A stretch of 64,000 nt of DNA from Verrucomicrobiota bacterium (GTDB lineage Bacteria > Verrucomicrobiota > Verrucomicrobiia > Limisphaerales > UBA1319), in NCBI GenBank assembly GCA_022711435.1, contig JAKLFB010000007.1:62001-126000 (forward strand), in the 5' to 3' direction. The position numbers were made by a program, and so were the translations under genes. Position 1 is the first letter of the stretch. Each line of letters starts with the position of its first letter. This document shows positions 7,526 through 14,676 of the stretch, piece by piece. The notes below the pieces were generated by a model, which was given only the letters and a program-made list of their open reading frames with translations, was not told the origin of the DNA and made no database searches.

Positions 7526-9061
7526 TTAACCCTTGGGGTTAACGTTTCGTTTCTCCAGCCCTGCAACCGGTCGTTCGAGACTCCGGAGCAACGCCGCCAT
7601 GGACGAACGCAGCGCCGCCGAACTCTGTTCCCATTCCGCGATGACCTTCGACAACGGCTTCGTGCTCGAGGCGGCAGCCGATCCTCCCCCGTTGCCTTTG
7701 GCCCGGACGTAAAGCGGGATACTCAAATTGGAGTTGTTGCGGAGGATTTCGTCCAACGGCACGACCCTGGCGAAGTCCGGGATGTCCTTGAACGCCTGGT
7801 GTGCCTTCAGGATTTTCTCGATGTGTTCCGGCTCGAGGAAGCTCTGCGCCCGCTCGCGGGTGACTTCGTTGACCGCGCTGATGAACAGGATGCGGCCTCG
7901 GCGCTCCTTGGGCTTGGCCATGCGGCACACCACCACGCACGCCTCCATCGGCGAGTTGTAGAACAGGTTCGGCCCCAGGCCCAGGACGCACTCGATCTGG
8001 TCCAGGTCAACAAGCTTGGCCCGCATCTCCTGCTCCTCATCGCGGAACAGCACGCCGTGCGGAAACAGGATGGCGCACCTGCCGGACCTCGGCTTCAGGC
8101 TGGCTAGGATGTGGCCGAAGAAGGCGTAGTCGGCCCGGCCCTGCGGCGGCGTGCCCAGGAAGTTCCGGCCATACCGGTCGGAAGACCAGGCCGTGCGATC
8201 CCACTGCTTGATGGAATACGGCGGATTGGCCAACACCACGTCGAACTGCCGGAGGGTATCGCCATCGCTGAAAGCCGGAGCCTCGAGTGTGTCGCCGCGC
8301 ACCACTTTGAAGTCCTCGATGCCATGCAAAAACATGTTCATCCTGGCGATGGAGCTGGTCATCAGGTTCAGCTCCTGGCCGTAGAGCTTCAGCGTCCGGT
8401 ATTCCTTGCCACGCCGCTTCAGCTCCGCCACGCAGCTCAACAACATGCCGCCGCTACCGCAAGTCGGATCGTAGATGGATTCCCTGGGCTGCGGATCGAG
8501 CATCAGGGTCATCAAATGGACCAGGGTGCGGTTGGTGTAAAACTCGGCGGCGGTATGGCCGCTGTCGTCGGCGAACTTCTTGATGAGAAACTCGTAGCTG
8601 TTGCCCAGCTCGTCTTCGGGGACGTTGGCGATGGTCAGCGTGAGCGTGGAGAAGTGCTCGACCAGGTCTTTGAGCATCGCGTCCGGGAGCCGGTCGGTGT
8701 TGGTCCATTGGGCGTCGCCGAAGATGCCAAAGAGCTGGTCCGGGTTGGCTTTCTCGATCTCGCGCATGGCGTCCTGGATGGCCTTGCCGATGTTCTTGGG
8801 CTTGTTTCGCGCGTCGCGCCAGTGTGCGCCGGGCGGCACCTGGAAGCGGTGGTTCTCGCTGAAAGCCGCGTAGTCCGCGTCACCCCCGGAATCTTTGAGC
8901 GCCTTCTCGAACTCCTCGTCGTAAACGTCGCTGAGGCGTTTGAAGAACAGCAGCGGGAAAATGAACTGCTTGTAGTCGCCCGCATCAATGTGGCCGCGCA
9001 GCAGCGTGGCCGCGCCCCACAGGTAGGACTCCAGTTGCTGTTGGGTGATGCGGGTGGTCAT
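7526..9061 (-). CDS. hsdM: Type I restriction-modification DNA methylase, copy 1
   Basis: N6-adenine methyltransferase subunit, 511 aa from the ATG at 9061 (an upstream in-frame ATG at 9106 would overlap the small gene before it). The N-terminal HsdM helical domain covers about 1-150. The SAM-binding motif I is 'DPTCGSGGM' (198-206) and catalytic motif IV is 'NPPY' (279-282). With HsdS it would methylate host sites and protect them from HsdR. It is clearly paralogous to the second methylase at 9749-11257: both share 'HLWEAA/YLWGAA', 'FIFP.LFFKR.SDVYDEE' and 'NLFY' blocks. Having two HsdM with a single HsdS is unusual. Confidence 0.93.
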   Translation of the reverse strand: MTTRITQQQLESYLWGAATLLRGHIDAGDYKQFIFPLLFFKRLSDVYDEEFEKALKDSGGDADYAAFSENHRFQVPPGAHWRDARNKPKNIGKAIQDAMREIEKANPDQLFGIFGDAQWTNTDRLPDAMLKDLVEHFSTLTLTIANVPEDELGNSYEFLIKKFADDSGHTAAEFYTNRTLVHLMTLMLDPQPRESIYDPTCGSGGMLLSCVAELKRRGKEYRTLKLYGQELNLMTSSIARMNMFLHGIEDFKVVRGDTLEAPAFSDGDTLRQFDVVLANPPYSIKQWDRTAWSSDRYGRNFLGTPPQGRADYAFFGHILASLKPRSGRCAILFPHGVLFRDEEQEMRAKLVDLDQIECVLGLGPNLFYNSPMEACVVVCRMAKPKERRGRILFISAVNEVTRERAQSFLEPEHIEKILKAHQAFKDIPDFARVVPLDEILRNNSNLSIPLYVRAKGNGGGSAAASSTKPLSKVIAEWEQSSAALRSSMAALLRSLERPVAGLEKRNVNPKG

Positions 9062-9069
9062 CGGACCTG

Positions 9070-9228
9070 TCAGGGTTTCTCGGCCACGACTTTCCCGTCC
9101 TTCCACAGGTAGATGGGGGTCCCGTAAGCGCGGGCGGTTTTGCGAGCCACCAGCGCGGCCCGGCGTAATGCCCTGCCGGCGGCAGCGGCCAGGGTCTTGG
9201 ATGGTCTTTTTCCGGTCTTGGTTTTCAT
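9070..9228 (-). CDS. Small basic protein, putative partner of the zeta-type toxin
   Basis: A 52-aa ORF begins with ATG at 9228, overlapping the stop of the zeta-like gene as ATGA. It is rich in Lys, Arg and Ala and ends 'YGTPIYLWKDGKVVAEKP'. The last part looks like a short beta-hairpin seen in small proteins next to zeta-type toxins, but I cannot name a family. The 4-bp overlap, and the stop only 8 bp before the hsdM start, argue that it is translated as part of the operon. It may be an antitoxin or simply a coupled accessory protein. Confidence 0.6.
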   Translation of the reverse strand: MKTKTGKRPSKTLAAAAGRALRRAALVARKTARAYGTPIYLWKDGKVVAEKP

Positions 9229-9752
9229 GGTCCAGTTTCCATCAGACGGGGTTTGACCTGGGAATTATCATAGACCGCCCAGGCATCGGCCAGCGCGCGA
9301 TAGACGTGTTGAAAGTTCGACCAACTGCGGTCGAAGCGGCGCAGCACATCCGCGCGAGGCACGTCATGGCCACCCTGCCTCACGCGCGCCGCAATCCGGC
9401 GCAGGGCGAGGCGGGGCGAGGGCAGCCGGAGATAAACGATTTCGATCCGGTAGCGGGCGGCCTTCCAGCGTTTGAGGCGCGCCACATAGACCAACCCGCT
9501 GAGAGTGGTTTCAAAGGCGAAATCGGATTGCGCATGGGCCAGACGGTCGAGTTCTCTCAGGAAGAGTCGTCCGGCGGCCAGAACAGCCAGTTGGGGGCGC
9601 AGCGGGGATAAGCCCCCAGCAATGAGGTCGGCGTTGACGAAATGGATGACCCCGGCATCCCGCGGAAGAAACTCCCGCGCAAAAGTCGTCTTGCCCGCAC
9701 CATTGGGGCCGGCGATGACGACACATTTGGGTCGGGCGTCGGTTCGGTTCAT
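9225..9752 (-). CDS. Zeta toxin-like P-loop kinase
   Basis: A 175-aa P-loop protein with Walker A 'GPNGAGKTTF' near the N-terminus, followed by 'FVNADLIAGGLSP'. That pattern is typical of zeta-toxin/UDP-N-acetylglucosamine kinase-like proteins. 'FETTLSGL' resembles their switch region, and 'RRIAARVRQGGHDVP' carries the conserved basic lid and 'GGHxVP' motif. Characterised zeta toxins phosphorylate UDP-GlcNAc and block cell-wall synthesis; whether this short version does so is inferred. It overlaps hsdM copy 2 by ATGA at its start and the 52-aa gene by ATGA at its end. It is thus translationally locked into the restriction operon. Confidence 0.85.
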   Translation of the reverse strand: MNRTDARPKCVVIAGPNGAGKTTFAREFLPRDAGVIHFVNADLIAGGLSPLRPQLAVLAAGRLFLRELDRLAHAQSDFAFETTLSGLVYVARLKRWKAARYRIEIVYLRLPSPRLALRRIAARVRQGGHDVPRADVLRRFDRSWSNFQHVYRALADAWAVYDNSQVKPRLMETGP

Positions 9753-11257
9753 CTAAGCAGTTCCTCCTTCCGCAGCAGGCCCTTCAGGCGATCCTCGGCG
9801 GCGTAGGCGTCTGCCAGGGCGGTCTTCAGGTTGCCGATGGCTTCGTCCAGCGTGATGGTCTTTTCGTTGTTCACGCGCTCGACGTAACGCGGGATGTTGA
9901 GGTTCCAATCGTTCTTGGCGATCTCGTCCAGGGTGACCACCTTAGCCGCGCCCTTCACGCTCTTGAACCCCGCATACCACTTGAGGATTTCGTCAACGTG
10001 TTCGGGCAGCAGGGTGTTCTGGTTGCGGCCCCGTTTGAACTGCTCCGAGGCGTCAACGATCAGAACACGATTGCGCCGGTCGGGCTTCTTCCGGGCGCGG
10101 AAGACCAGGATGCAGGCCGCGAGGCCGGTGCCGTAAAACAGGTTTGGCCCCATGCCGATGATCGCCTCCAGCTTGTCCGACTCCAGGATGGCCCGGCGTA
10201 TCTTGCCCTCCACGCCCATGCGGAACAGCACGCCGTGCGGCAGCACCACCGCCATCCTGCCGGTCGCCGACGACATGGACTTGAGCATGTGCTGCACCCA
10301 GGCGTAGTCGCCGCTGCTGCGCGGCGGAACCCCGGCGAAGTTGCGACCGTAGCGGTCGTTGATCCAGGCGTCCTCACCCCACCGCTCCAAACTGAACGGC
10401 GGATTGGCGATCACGCAGTCGAACGTGGCCAGGCTGTCTCCGGTGAAGAATGCCGGATCGCGGAGCGTATCACCGCGCACGACCTGGAAATCTTCGATGC
10501 CGTGCAGAAACAAATTGATCCGGGCGATACCGCTGGTGGTCAGGTTCTTCTCCTGGCCATGCAGTTTGCCCCATAGGGTCTTTACGTTGCCGCCCGCCTC
10601 CTTGACGTGCTGGATCGCCCCAAGGAGCATCCCAGCGGTGCCGCAGGCGGGATCGTAGATCGTCTCCCCGGCCTTGGGATCGAGGATTTCGACCATCAAA
10701 CGGACGACAGTGCGCGGTGTGTAAAATTCGCCCGCCTTGCGGTTGGTTTGGTCGGCGAATTTCTTGATGAGGTATTCGTAGGCTTGGCCCAGCACGTCGT
10801 CGCCGATGTCCTTGTTCGCCAGCGGAATTTTCGAGAAATGCTCGATCAGGTCCCGGAGCAGGGCATCAGACAGCCGGTCCTTGTTGCTCCAGGGTGTGTC
10901 GCCGAAAATCCCACAGAGCGTATTGGGATTTGCCTTCTCGATTTCGCGGAGCGACCGCTGGATAGCCTGACCGACATTGGTCGTCGTGGCCCTGACATCG
11001 TTCCAGTGGCAGCCTTCCCGGATTTGGAACCGGTGGTTTTCGGCGAACTGCGCGTAGGCGATGTCCCCGCCCGACTCCGACAGGGCGATCTGATACTCCT
11101 CGTCGTAAACGTCGCTGATGCGTTTGAAAAACAGGATCGGGAAGATGAACGACTTGAAGTCCGAGGCGTCCACCGGGCCGCGCAGGATGTTCGCAGCCTC
11201 CCACAGGTGGGATTCCAGTGTCGACAGGCTTGCCGGCTCGGAGGTCTGGTCCGCCAT
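9749..11257 (-). CDS. hsdM: Type I restriction-modification DNA methylase, copy 2
   Basis: A 502-aa N6-adenine methyltransferase. The N-terminal HsdM domain is followed by SAM motif I 'DPACGTAGM' (202-210) and motif IV 'NPPF' (285-288). 'GEFYTPRTVVRLMVEIL' before motif I is canonical for HsdM. It is a diverged paralogue of copy 1 and may belong to a different specificity whose own HsdS has been lost, or both may share the one HsdS. The start overlaps the stop of the preceding tiny ORF as TGATG. The 3' end overlaps the zeta-like gene as ATGA. Confidence 0.93.
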   Translation of the reverse strand: MADQTSEPASLSTLESHLWEAANILRGPVDASDFKSFIFPILFFKRISDVYDEEYQIALSESGGDIAYAQFAENHRFQIREGCHWNDVRATTTNVGQAIQRSLREIEKANPNTLCGIFGDTPWSNKDRLSDALLRDLIEHFSKIPLANKDIGDDVLGQAYEYLIKKFADQTNRKAGEFYTPRTVVRLMVEILDPKAGETIYDPACGTAGMLLGAIQHVKEAGGNVKTLWGKLHGQEKNLTTSGIARINLFLHGIEDFQVVRGDTLRDPAFFTGDSLATFDCVIANPPFSLERWGEDAWINDRYGRNFAGVPPRSSGDYAWVQHMLKSMSSATGRMAVVLPHGVLFRMGVEGKIRRAILESDKLEAIIGMGPNLFYGTGLAACILVFRARKKPDRRNRVLIVDASEQFKRGRNQNTLLPEHVDEILKWYAGFKSVKGAAKVVTLDEIAKNDWNLNIPRYVERVNNEKTITLDEAIGNLKTALADAYAAEDRLKGLLRKEELLR

Positions 11258-11439
11258 CAGGCCGTCCCTCCGACCGGCTGCAGGATCAACAACCGCACCG
11301 GGCTGTAGGGGTGATCCGGTGCCCCGCCGCCGTCCTGGTCACCCGATGGCGACGAACACGCCCTCGCGATCGCCTGGGTATCCGGGCGACCGGCCAGCAA
11401 CTTCGGTATGCCTACGGGCAGAGCGTTCATTTCGGACAC
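11257..11439 (-). CDS. Tiny ORF coupled to hsdM (possibly half of a frameshifted gene)
   Basis: A 60-aa ORF whose stop overlaps the hsdM start as TGATG. An internal ATG four codons in (MNALPVG) may be the real start. It reads 'GIPKLLAGRPDTQAIA' and ends 'YSPVRLLILQPVGG'; I recognise no family. It overlaps the preceding 62-aa ORF by 13 bp in a different frame. The two together would make a protein of about 115-120 aa if a single frameshift were present. Kept because both junctions look like translational coupling; confidence is low. Confidence 0.35.
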   Translation of the reverse strand: MSEMNALPVGIPKLLAGRPDTQAIARACSSPSGDQDGGGAPDHPYSPVRLLILQPVGGTA

Positions 11440-11615
11440 AGCCTTTCAATGGCCCTGGCCTGCCTGCCGCGACCACAATGGCCGCTGGCAGAATTGACCA
11501 CGAGCAACATGCCGATACGCAAGCCCGGCCCCACAACCAAGGCTTGGCCGACTGTAATCCGCTCGGTTCCATTGACCTGCAGCGAGAGGGGAATGGAGCC
11601 AAACATCAGGGTCAT
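11427..11615 (-). CDS. Tiny ORF coupled to cmr3 (unknown)
   Basis: A 62-aa ORF starting at the ATG that overlaps the cmr3 stop codon as ATGA. The sequence 'MTLMFGSIPLSLQVNGTERI' followed by 'VGQALVVGPGLRIGMLLVVN' reads like a small beta-rich domain, then degenerates into an Arg-rich tail. That suggests the natural product continues in the next frame (the 60-aa ORF at 11257-11439). No known Cmr-associated or HsdM-associated family was recognised. Its interest is positional: it joins the Cmr and Hsd halves of the minus-strand run without a clear promoter gap. Confidence 0.35.
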   Translation of the reverse strand: MTLMFGSIPLSLQVNGTERITVGQALVVGPGLRIGMLLVVNSASGHCGRGRQARAIERLCPK

Positions 11616-12943
11616 CGATCTGCGTAATCCCACGGGCCGCACGCTCCGAGGCCGAACCCCTGTTCGCCGAGCAGCGCGCTTTGGCGGTGCGCGATCTGCC
11701 GGATTCGCCCGGGCGCTTCGCGCGCGCCATGCCAGCTGAGCTGGTCCGCAAGCCGGGCCGCGTCAGGCCCCTCGAAGTAGTAGACCGATCCCGCGGGCAC
11801 GGCCAGCCAGCGCCGGCGCGGGCCGGGTTGCAGCTCCGGGTCCATCACCCGCAGATGCCGGCGGGCGCTCCAGCCGTCCAACACCAGCGGCGGCGGCACA
11901 CGGGCCGCCACCAGCCGGCAGTCCAGTCCGGGCAGGGACCGGATCCGGCGCCGCCAGGCGGGCCGGGATTCGCCGGGGCGCCGTGTGTCGCCCTGGCGCA
12001 GCAGGACTTGCCCGGTCCGCGGGCAAACCCACGACGGCAGCCAGCCTCCCGGATGATCGGGGCGGCCCGCCAGCGCGGGGAACACGGCCGGGGAAAGCAG
12101 CAGCCACTTCACACGCTTCCCAGCCACCGGCGCGCTCACCGGCAGCATCGCGTCCAGGTCGAATGGCGGCAGCGGAATCACCTCGCCGACATTGCGGCGC
12201 TGGCCCAGGCTCAGCCATGGCCCATGGCTCGACCGCCAAAGCGCGATCGCATCCAGGTCCGGCGTGTGCGGCGCGGGCAGAGCCGCCAGGAAGACGATGG
12301 CGATGTCCTCGTGCATCCGGAGATGCACGCAGCCGGGGCGGGTGCTCGCCGACGGCGTCGAAGGCGACGCGGGCCATTCCCAGCGCGTCTCGAACAGATC
12401 GACGCTGCGCCACCATTGGGCGGGGCTCGATCGCTCCTGGCGCAGGTAGGTTTCGATGGCCTCTCGCTCCCACCAGTCGCCCGGGTCCTTCCGATCGCCG
12501 CCGGCCGGCGGCCCGGACCGGTTCGGGGCCGCCAGGAGATGGCGCAAGGGCGGCGGCAGATTGCTGCGGGCGTTTTCGCCTGCGATGGGCGCCAGGAGAT
12601 CGAGCCCCTCCGATCCGGCGCCGATCACATCCGCCGGCCGCGGGAACAGCCAGTGATATTCCTCGCGCTCGTGCCGGCACGGGAAGGGGCCCGCCACCGT
12701 GAGCGCGCCGAAGCGCTGCGTGCGGGCCGATCCTTGAGGATGTTGTCCGCGGGTTCCGGCAGCGTGGGTCTCCTCCCATAGCTGGACCTGGGGAAAGGCC
12801 TCCTGCAGCGCGGCGTGCCACGCCCGAAACAGGATGGCAGGCGCCGGCCAGGCCGCAGGCTCGAGCGGGTCGATTCCAAATCCTGCGGCCGGCCTCGCCG
12901 CGAGCCGCAGCGCATCCGATGGCTTGAATTCGTAAGCGCGCAT
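11612..12943 (-). CDS. cmr3: Type III-B CRISPR effector subunit Cmr3
   Basis: A 443-aa RAMP-fold protein that caps the 5' crRNA handle next to Cas10 in the Cmr complex. Evidence: an N-terminal 'PSDALRLAARPAAGFG' block at the place where Cmr3 proteins have their first beta-hairpin; 'GALTVAGPFPCRH' followed by 'YHWLFPRPADV' as in the family; and a C-terminal glycine-rich loop 'GEQGFGLGACGPWDY', the usual RAMP G-loop end. It starts 3 bp after the cmr2 stop. The neighbouring cmr2, and cmr4/5/6/1 further upstream, make the identification firm even though the sequence is divergent and Pro/Ala/Arg-rich. Confidence 0.85.
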   Translation of the reverse strand: MRAYEFKPSDALRLAARPAAGFGIDPLEPAAWPAPAILFRAWHAALQEAFPQVQLWEETHAAGTRGQHPQGSARTQRFGALTVAGPFPCRHEREEYHWLFPRPADVIGAGSEGLDLLAPIAGENARSNLPPPLRHLLAAPNRSGPPAGGDRKDPGDWWEREAIETYLRQERSSPAQWWRSVDLFETRWEWPASPSTPSASTRPGCVHLRMHEDIAIVFLAALPAPHTPDLDAIALWRSSHGPWLSLGQRRNVGEVIPLPPFDLDAMLPVSAPVAGKRVKWLLLSPAVFPALAGRPDHPGGWLPSWVCPRTGQVLLRQGDTRRPGESRPAWRRRIRSLPGLDCRLVAARVPPPLVLDGWSARRHLRVMDPELQPGPRRRWLAVPAGSVYYFEGPDAARLADQLSWHGAREAPGRIRQIAHRQSALLGEQGFGLGACGPWDYADR

Positions 12944-12946
12944 TGG

Positions 12947-14605
12947 CTACGGTTCGTTCAATTCGGCTGCCAGCCGGAACACGTCCGCAAACAAGCGGAA
13001 CGGCCTCGTTGCCTGCGAATCAGCGCCCTCAGCCAGCTCCTCGAGATAACGCCGGACCAGCCGCCGCAGTTCATCCCCCGCCCCATGCGGTCTTGCATGC
13101 CCCGTCTCGACCGAGTTCTGGATTGCCCACTGGATTTCACGGTCCAGCCACTCGACGGTGTCCTCGATGGTGTCCGACGTGAATCCGATTTCCGCCGATG
13201 CATTTCCTTGAACCTTCCCCTCTGCTGGTCTTCGGCCGCCGTCTGCCCCGGGATTCACGAACTCCACGGGCGAGCCCTGGCTCAGGCCATCTTTTTCCAT
13301 CGCCGCAAGCGCCTGGCGAAAGAACGTCATGGGGAACACCAGCCCCCCCGGGATCGATCGTTGGCGGGTTGGCCCGTGCCGCAACAAGAGGTCGAGCAGA
13401 TCGAACGCCGCGGAAGCCCCCCCCTGGCTCCCGGCGGCAAACGGGAACTCATAGTGCCCGGTGTCATCCGCCCGTCCGGCGGCGTCCATGCAGGCTACTC
13501 CCACAGCCTCGCGATTGCCGCTGTCCCAGGATCGGGCAGACCAACGCGCGCCGAGGGCGTTGCCGGCTGTCCACGTGCGCCCGGCGCGCGCGCGCCGTCT
13601 CGTGGCCGCTGCCCATCGTGCCATGACGGATGCGGGCCTGTCCCGGGGGCCGATCGCGATCCCGGCCGAAAAACCCACCCTCTCCCCCTGCAGCATCCAT
13701 CGCTGTCGGGACCAGCGATCCCAGCACTCCCGCGCGGTCTCGATCGCGTCCGCCGGCGGCAGTGCCGCCAGGAATTCGTCCCCTCCCGCGATCAACAATC
13801 CGCCCGTTTGGCTTTTCGACAGGCTGGGGACGAGCGAATCCAGCAGGCCGGCGAACGCCTGTGCCACGGCCGCCCATTCCCTGGCTTCGGAATCATTGGC
13901 GGGCATGATGAGCGGTTCCGGCAGGTTGATGCCGGCCGACAGCCAGGCCATTCGATTCTCGGAGGGCAATGCCGGCGCATCCGGCGCGCCGGGCCACCCC
14001 TCGAGCCGGGCCAGCCTCATCACCTCTTCGGTTTCCGGCGATTCGGGCCAGGGAGCAAAATCCTCGGTCCATGGCCGGCTCAGCGCCGGGCGGGCATCCG
14101 GCGGCCTGACCGATGCGGCGGAAGCCGCAGGCGCAGAGTCCAGGCGCATCTCCCATCGAATCCGCCAAAGACCCTCGAGGACGCGAACCACGGCCGAGCC
14201 GGGCTTTCCCTGAGCTGTCCATTTCTCGCGGATCCGATCCATGACCTTGCGCCAGGGCGAGGACTCGATCCGGCCGTCGAACAATCGCGCGAGCGGTTGA
14301 GGATCGTAATCCGGCGATACCCGCGCCAGGAGCCACAGGGGAAACCGTGCCGCCCGGCGGATCGTTTCGGGGGCGAGCGGGTTGCCGCTCGACGGCGGCG
14401 GATGCGGCTCCGGACCGGAAGAGCCGAGGGCAGGGAACACAATGGCTTCGGGCCCCTGCTCCCGGACGATCGAGCGGAGCGCCTCGGCCATGAGGCCCTC
14501 GGCCAGGAGCCGCGCGCCCCACCAGGATTCGATCCCGGCCGCCTCGTCGACCAGATCCGGCCGCGGATGAACCTCAAACCACAAGGTTGCTGCTGGTAAA
14601 CGCAT
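12947..14605 (-). CDS. cmr2: Type III-B CRISPR effector Cas10/Cmr2, short, HD-less, GGDE
   Basis: The large subunit (552 aa) of the Cmr complex; in active systems its palm domain makes cyclic oligoadenylates on target RNA binding. The N-terminus 'GIESWWGARLLAEGLMAEAL' and 'GPEAIVFPAL' match the first palm of Cmr2, and no HD nuclease domain precedes it. The second palm has 'LLIAGGDEFLAALP', so the usual GGDD is GGDE (residues 274-277), followed by 'FSAGIAIGPRDRPASVM', the conserved strand-helix after the motif. Cmr2 proteins often exceed 800 aa, so this is a compact version. The second Asp-to-Glu change may retain or alter cyclase activity. It is separated from the cmr4-5-6-1 half by about 5.4 kb. 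Confidence 0.88.
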   Translation of the reverse strand: MRLPAATLWFEVHPRPDLVDEAAGIESWWGARLLAEGLMAEALRSIVREQGPEAIVFPALGSSGPEPHPPPSSGNPLAPETIRRAARFPLWLLARVSPDYDPQPLARLFDGRIESSPWRKVMDRIREKWTAQGKPGSAVVRVLEGLWRIRWEMRLDSAPAASAASVRPPDARPALSRPWTEDFAPWPESPETEEVMRLARLEGWPGAPDAPALPSENRMAWLSAGINLPEPLIMPANDSEAREWAAVAQAFAGLLDSLVPSLSKSQTGGLLIAGGDEFLAALPPADAIETARECWDRWSRQRWMLQGERVGFSAGIAIGPRDRPASVMARWAAATRRRARAGRTWTAGNALGARWSARSWDSGNREAVGVACMDAAGRADDTGHYEFPFAAGSQGGASAAFDLLDLLLRHGPTRQRSIPGGLVFPMTFFRQALAAMEKDGLSQGSPVEFVNPGADGGRRPAEGKVQGNASAEIGFTSDTIEDTVEWLDREIQWAIQNSVETGHARPHGAGDELRRLVRRYLEELAEGADSQATRPFRLFADVFRLAAELNEP

Positions 14606-14676
14606 TGGAATATCCCTTCAACCGTGCGGCACAATGGGATCTCCGGATCCCCCGCCCGCGAGATGCCCAGGCTGGT

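Noticed and set aside
13772..13786. Literal GGDEF match suggesting a diguanylate cyclase
   Set aside because: The surrounding sequence (SAGIAIG... strand, N-terminal WWGARLLAE block) and the adjacent cmr3 show that this is Cmr2/Cas10, not a GGDEF signalling protein.
12815..14599. 594-aa plus-strand frame opposite cmr2
   Set aside because: Antisense to Cas10; Arg-rich and without domains.
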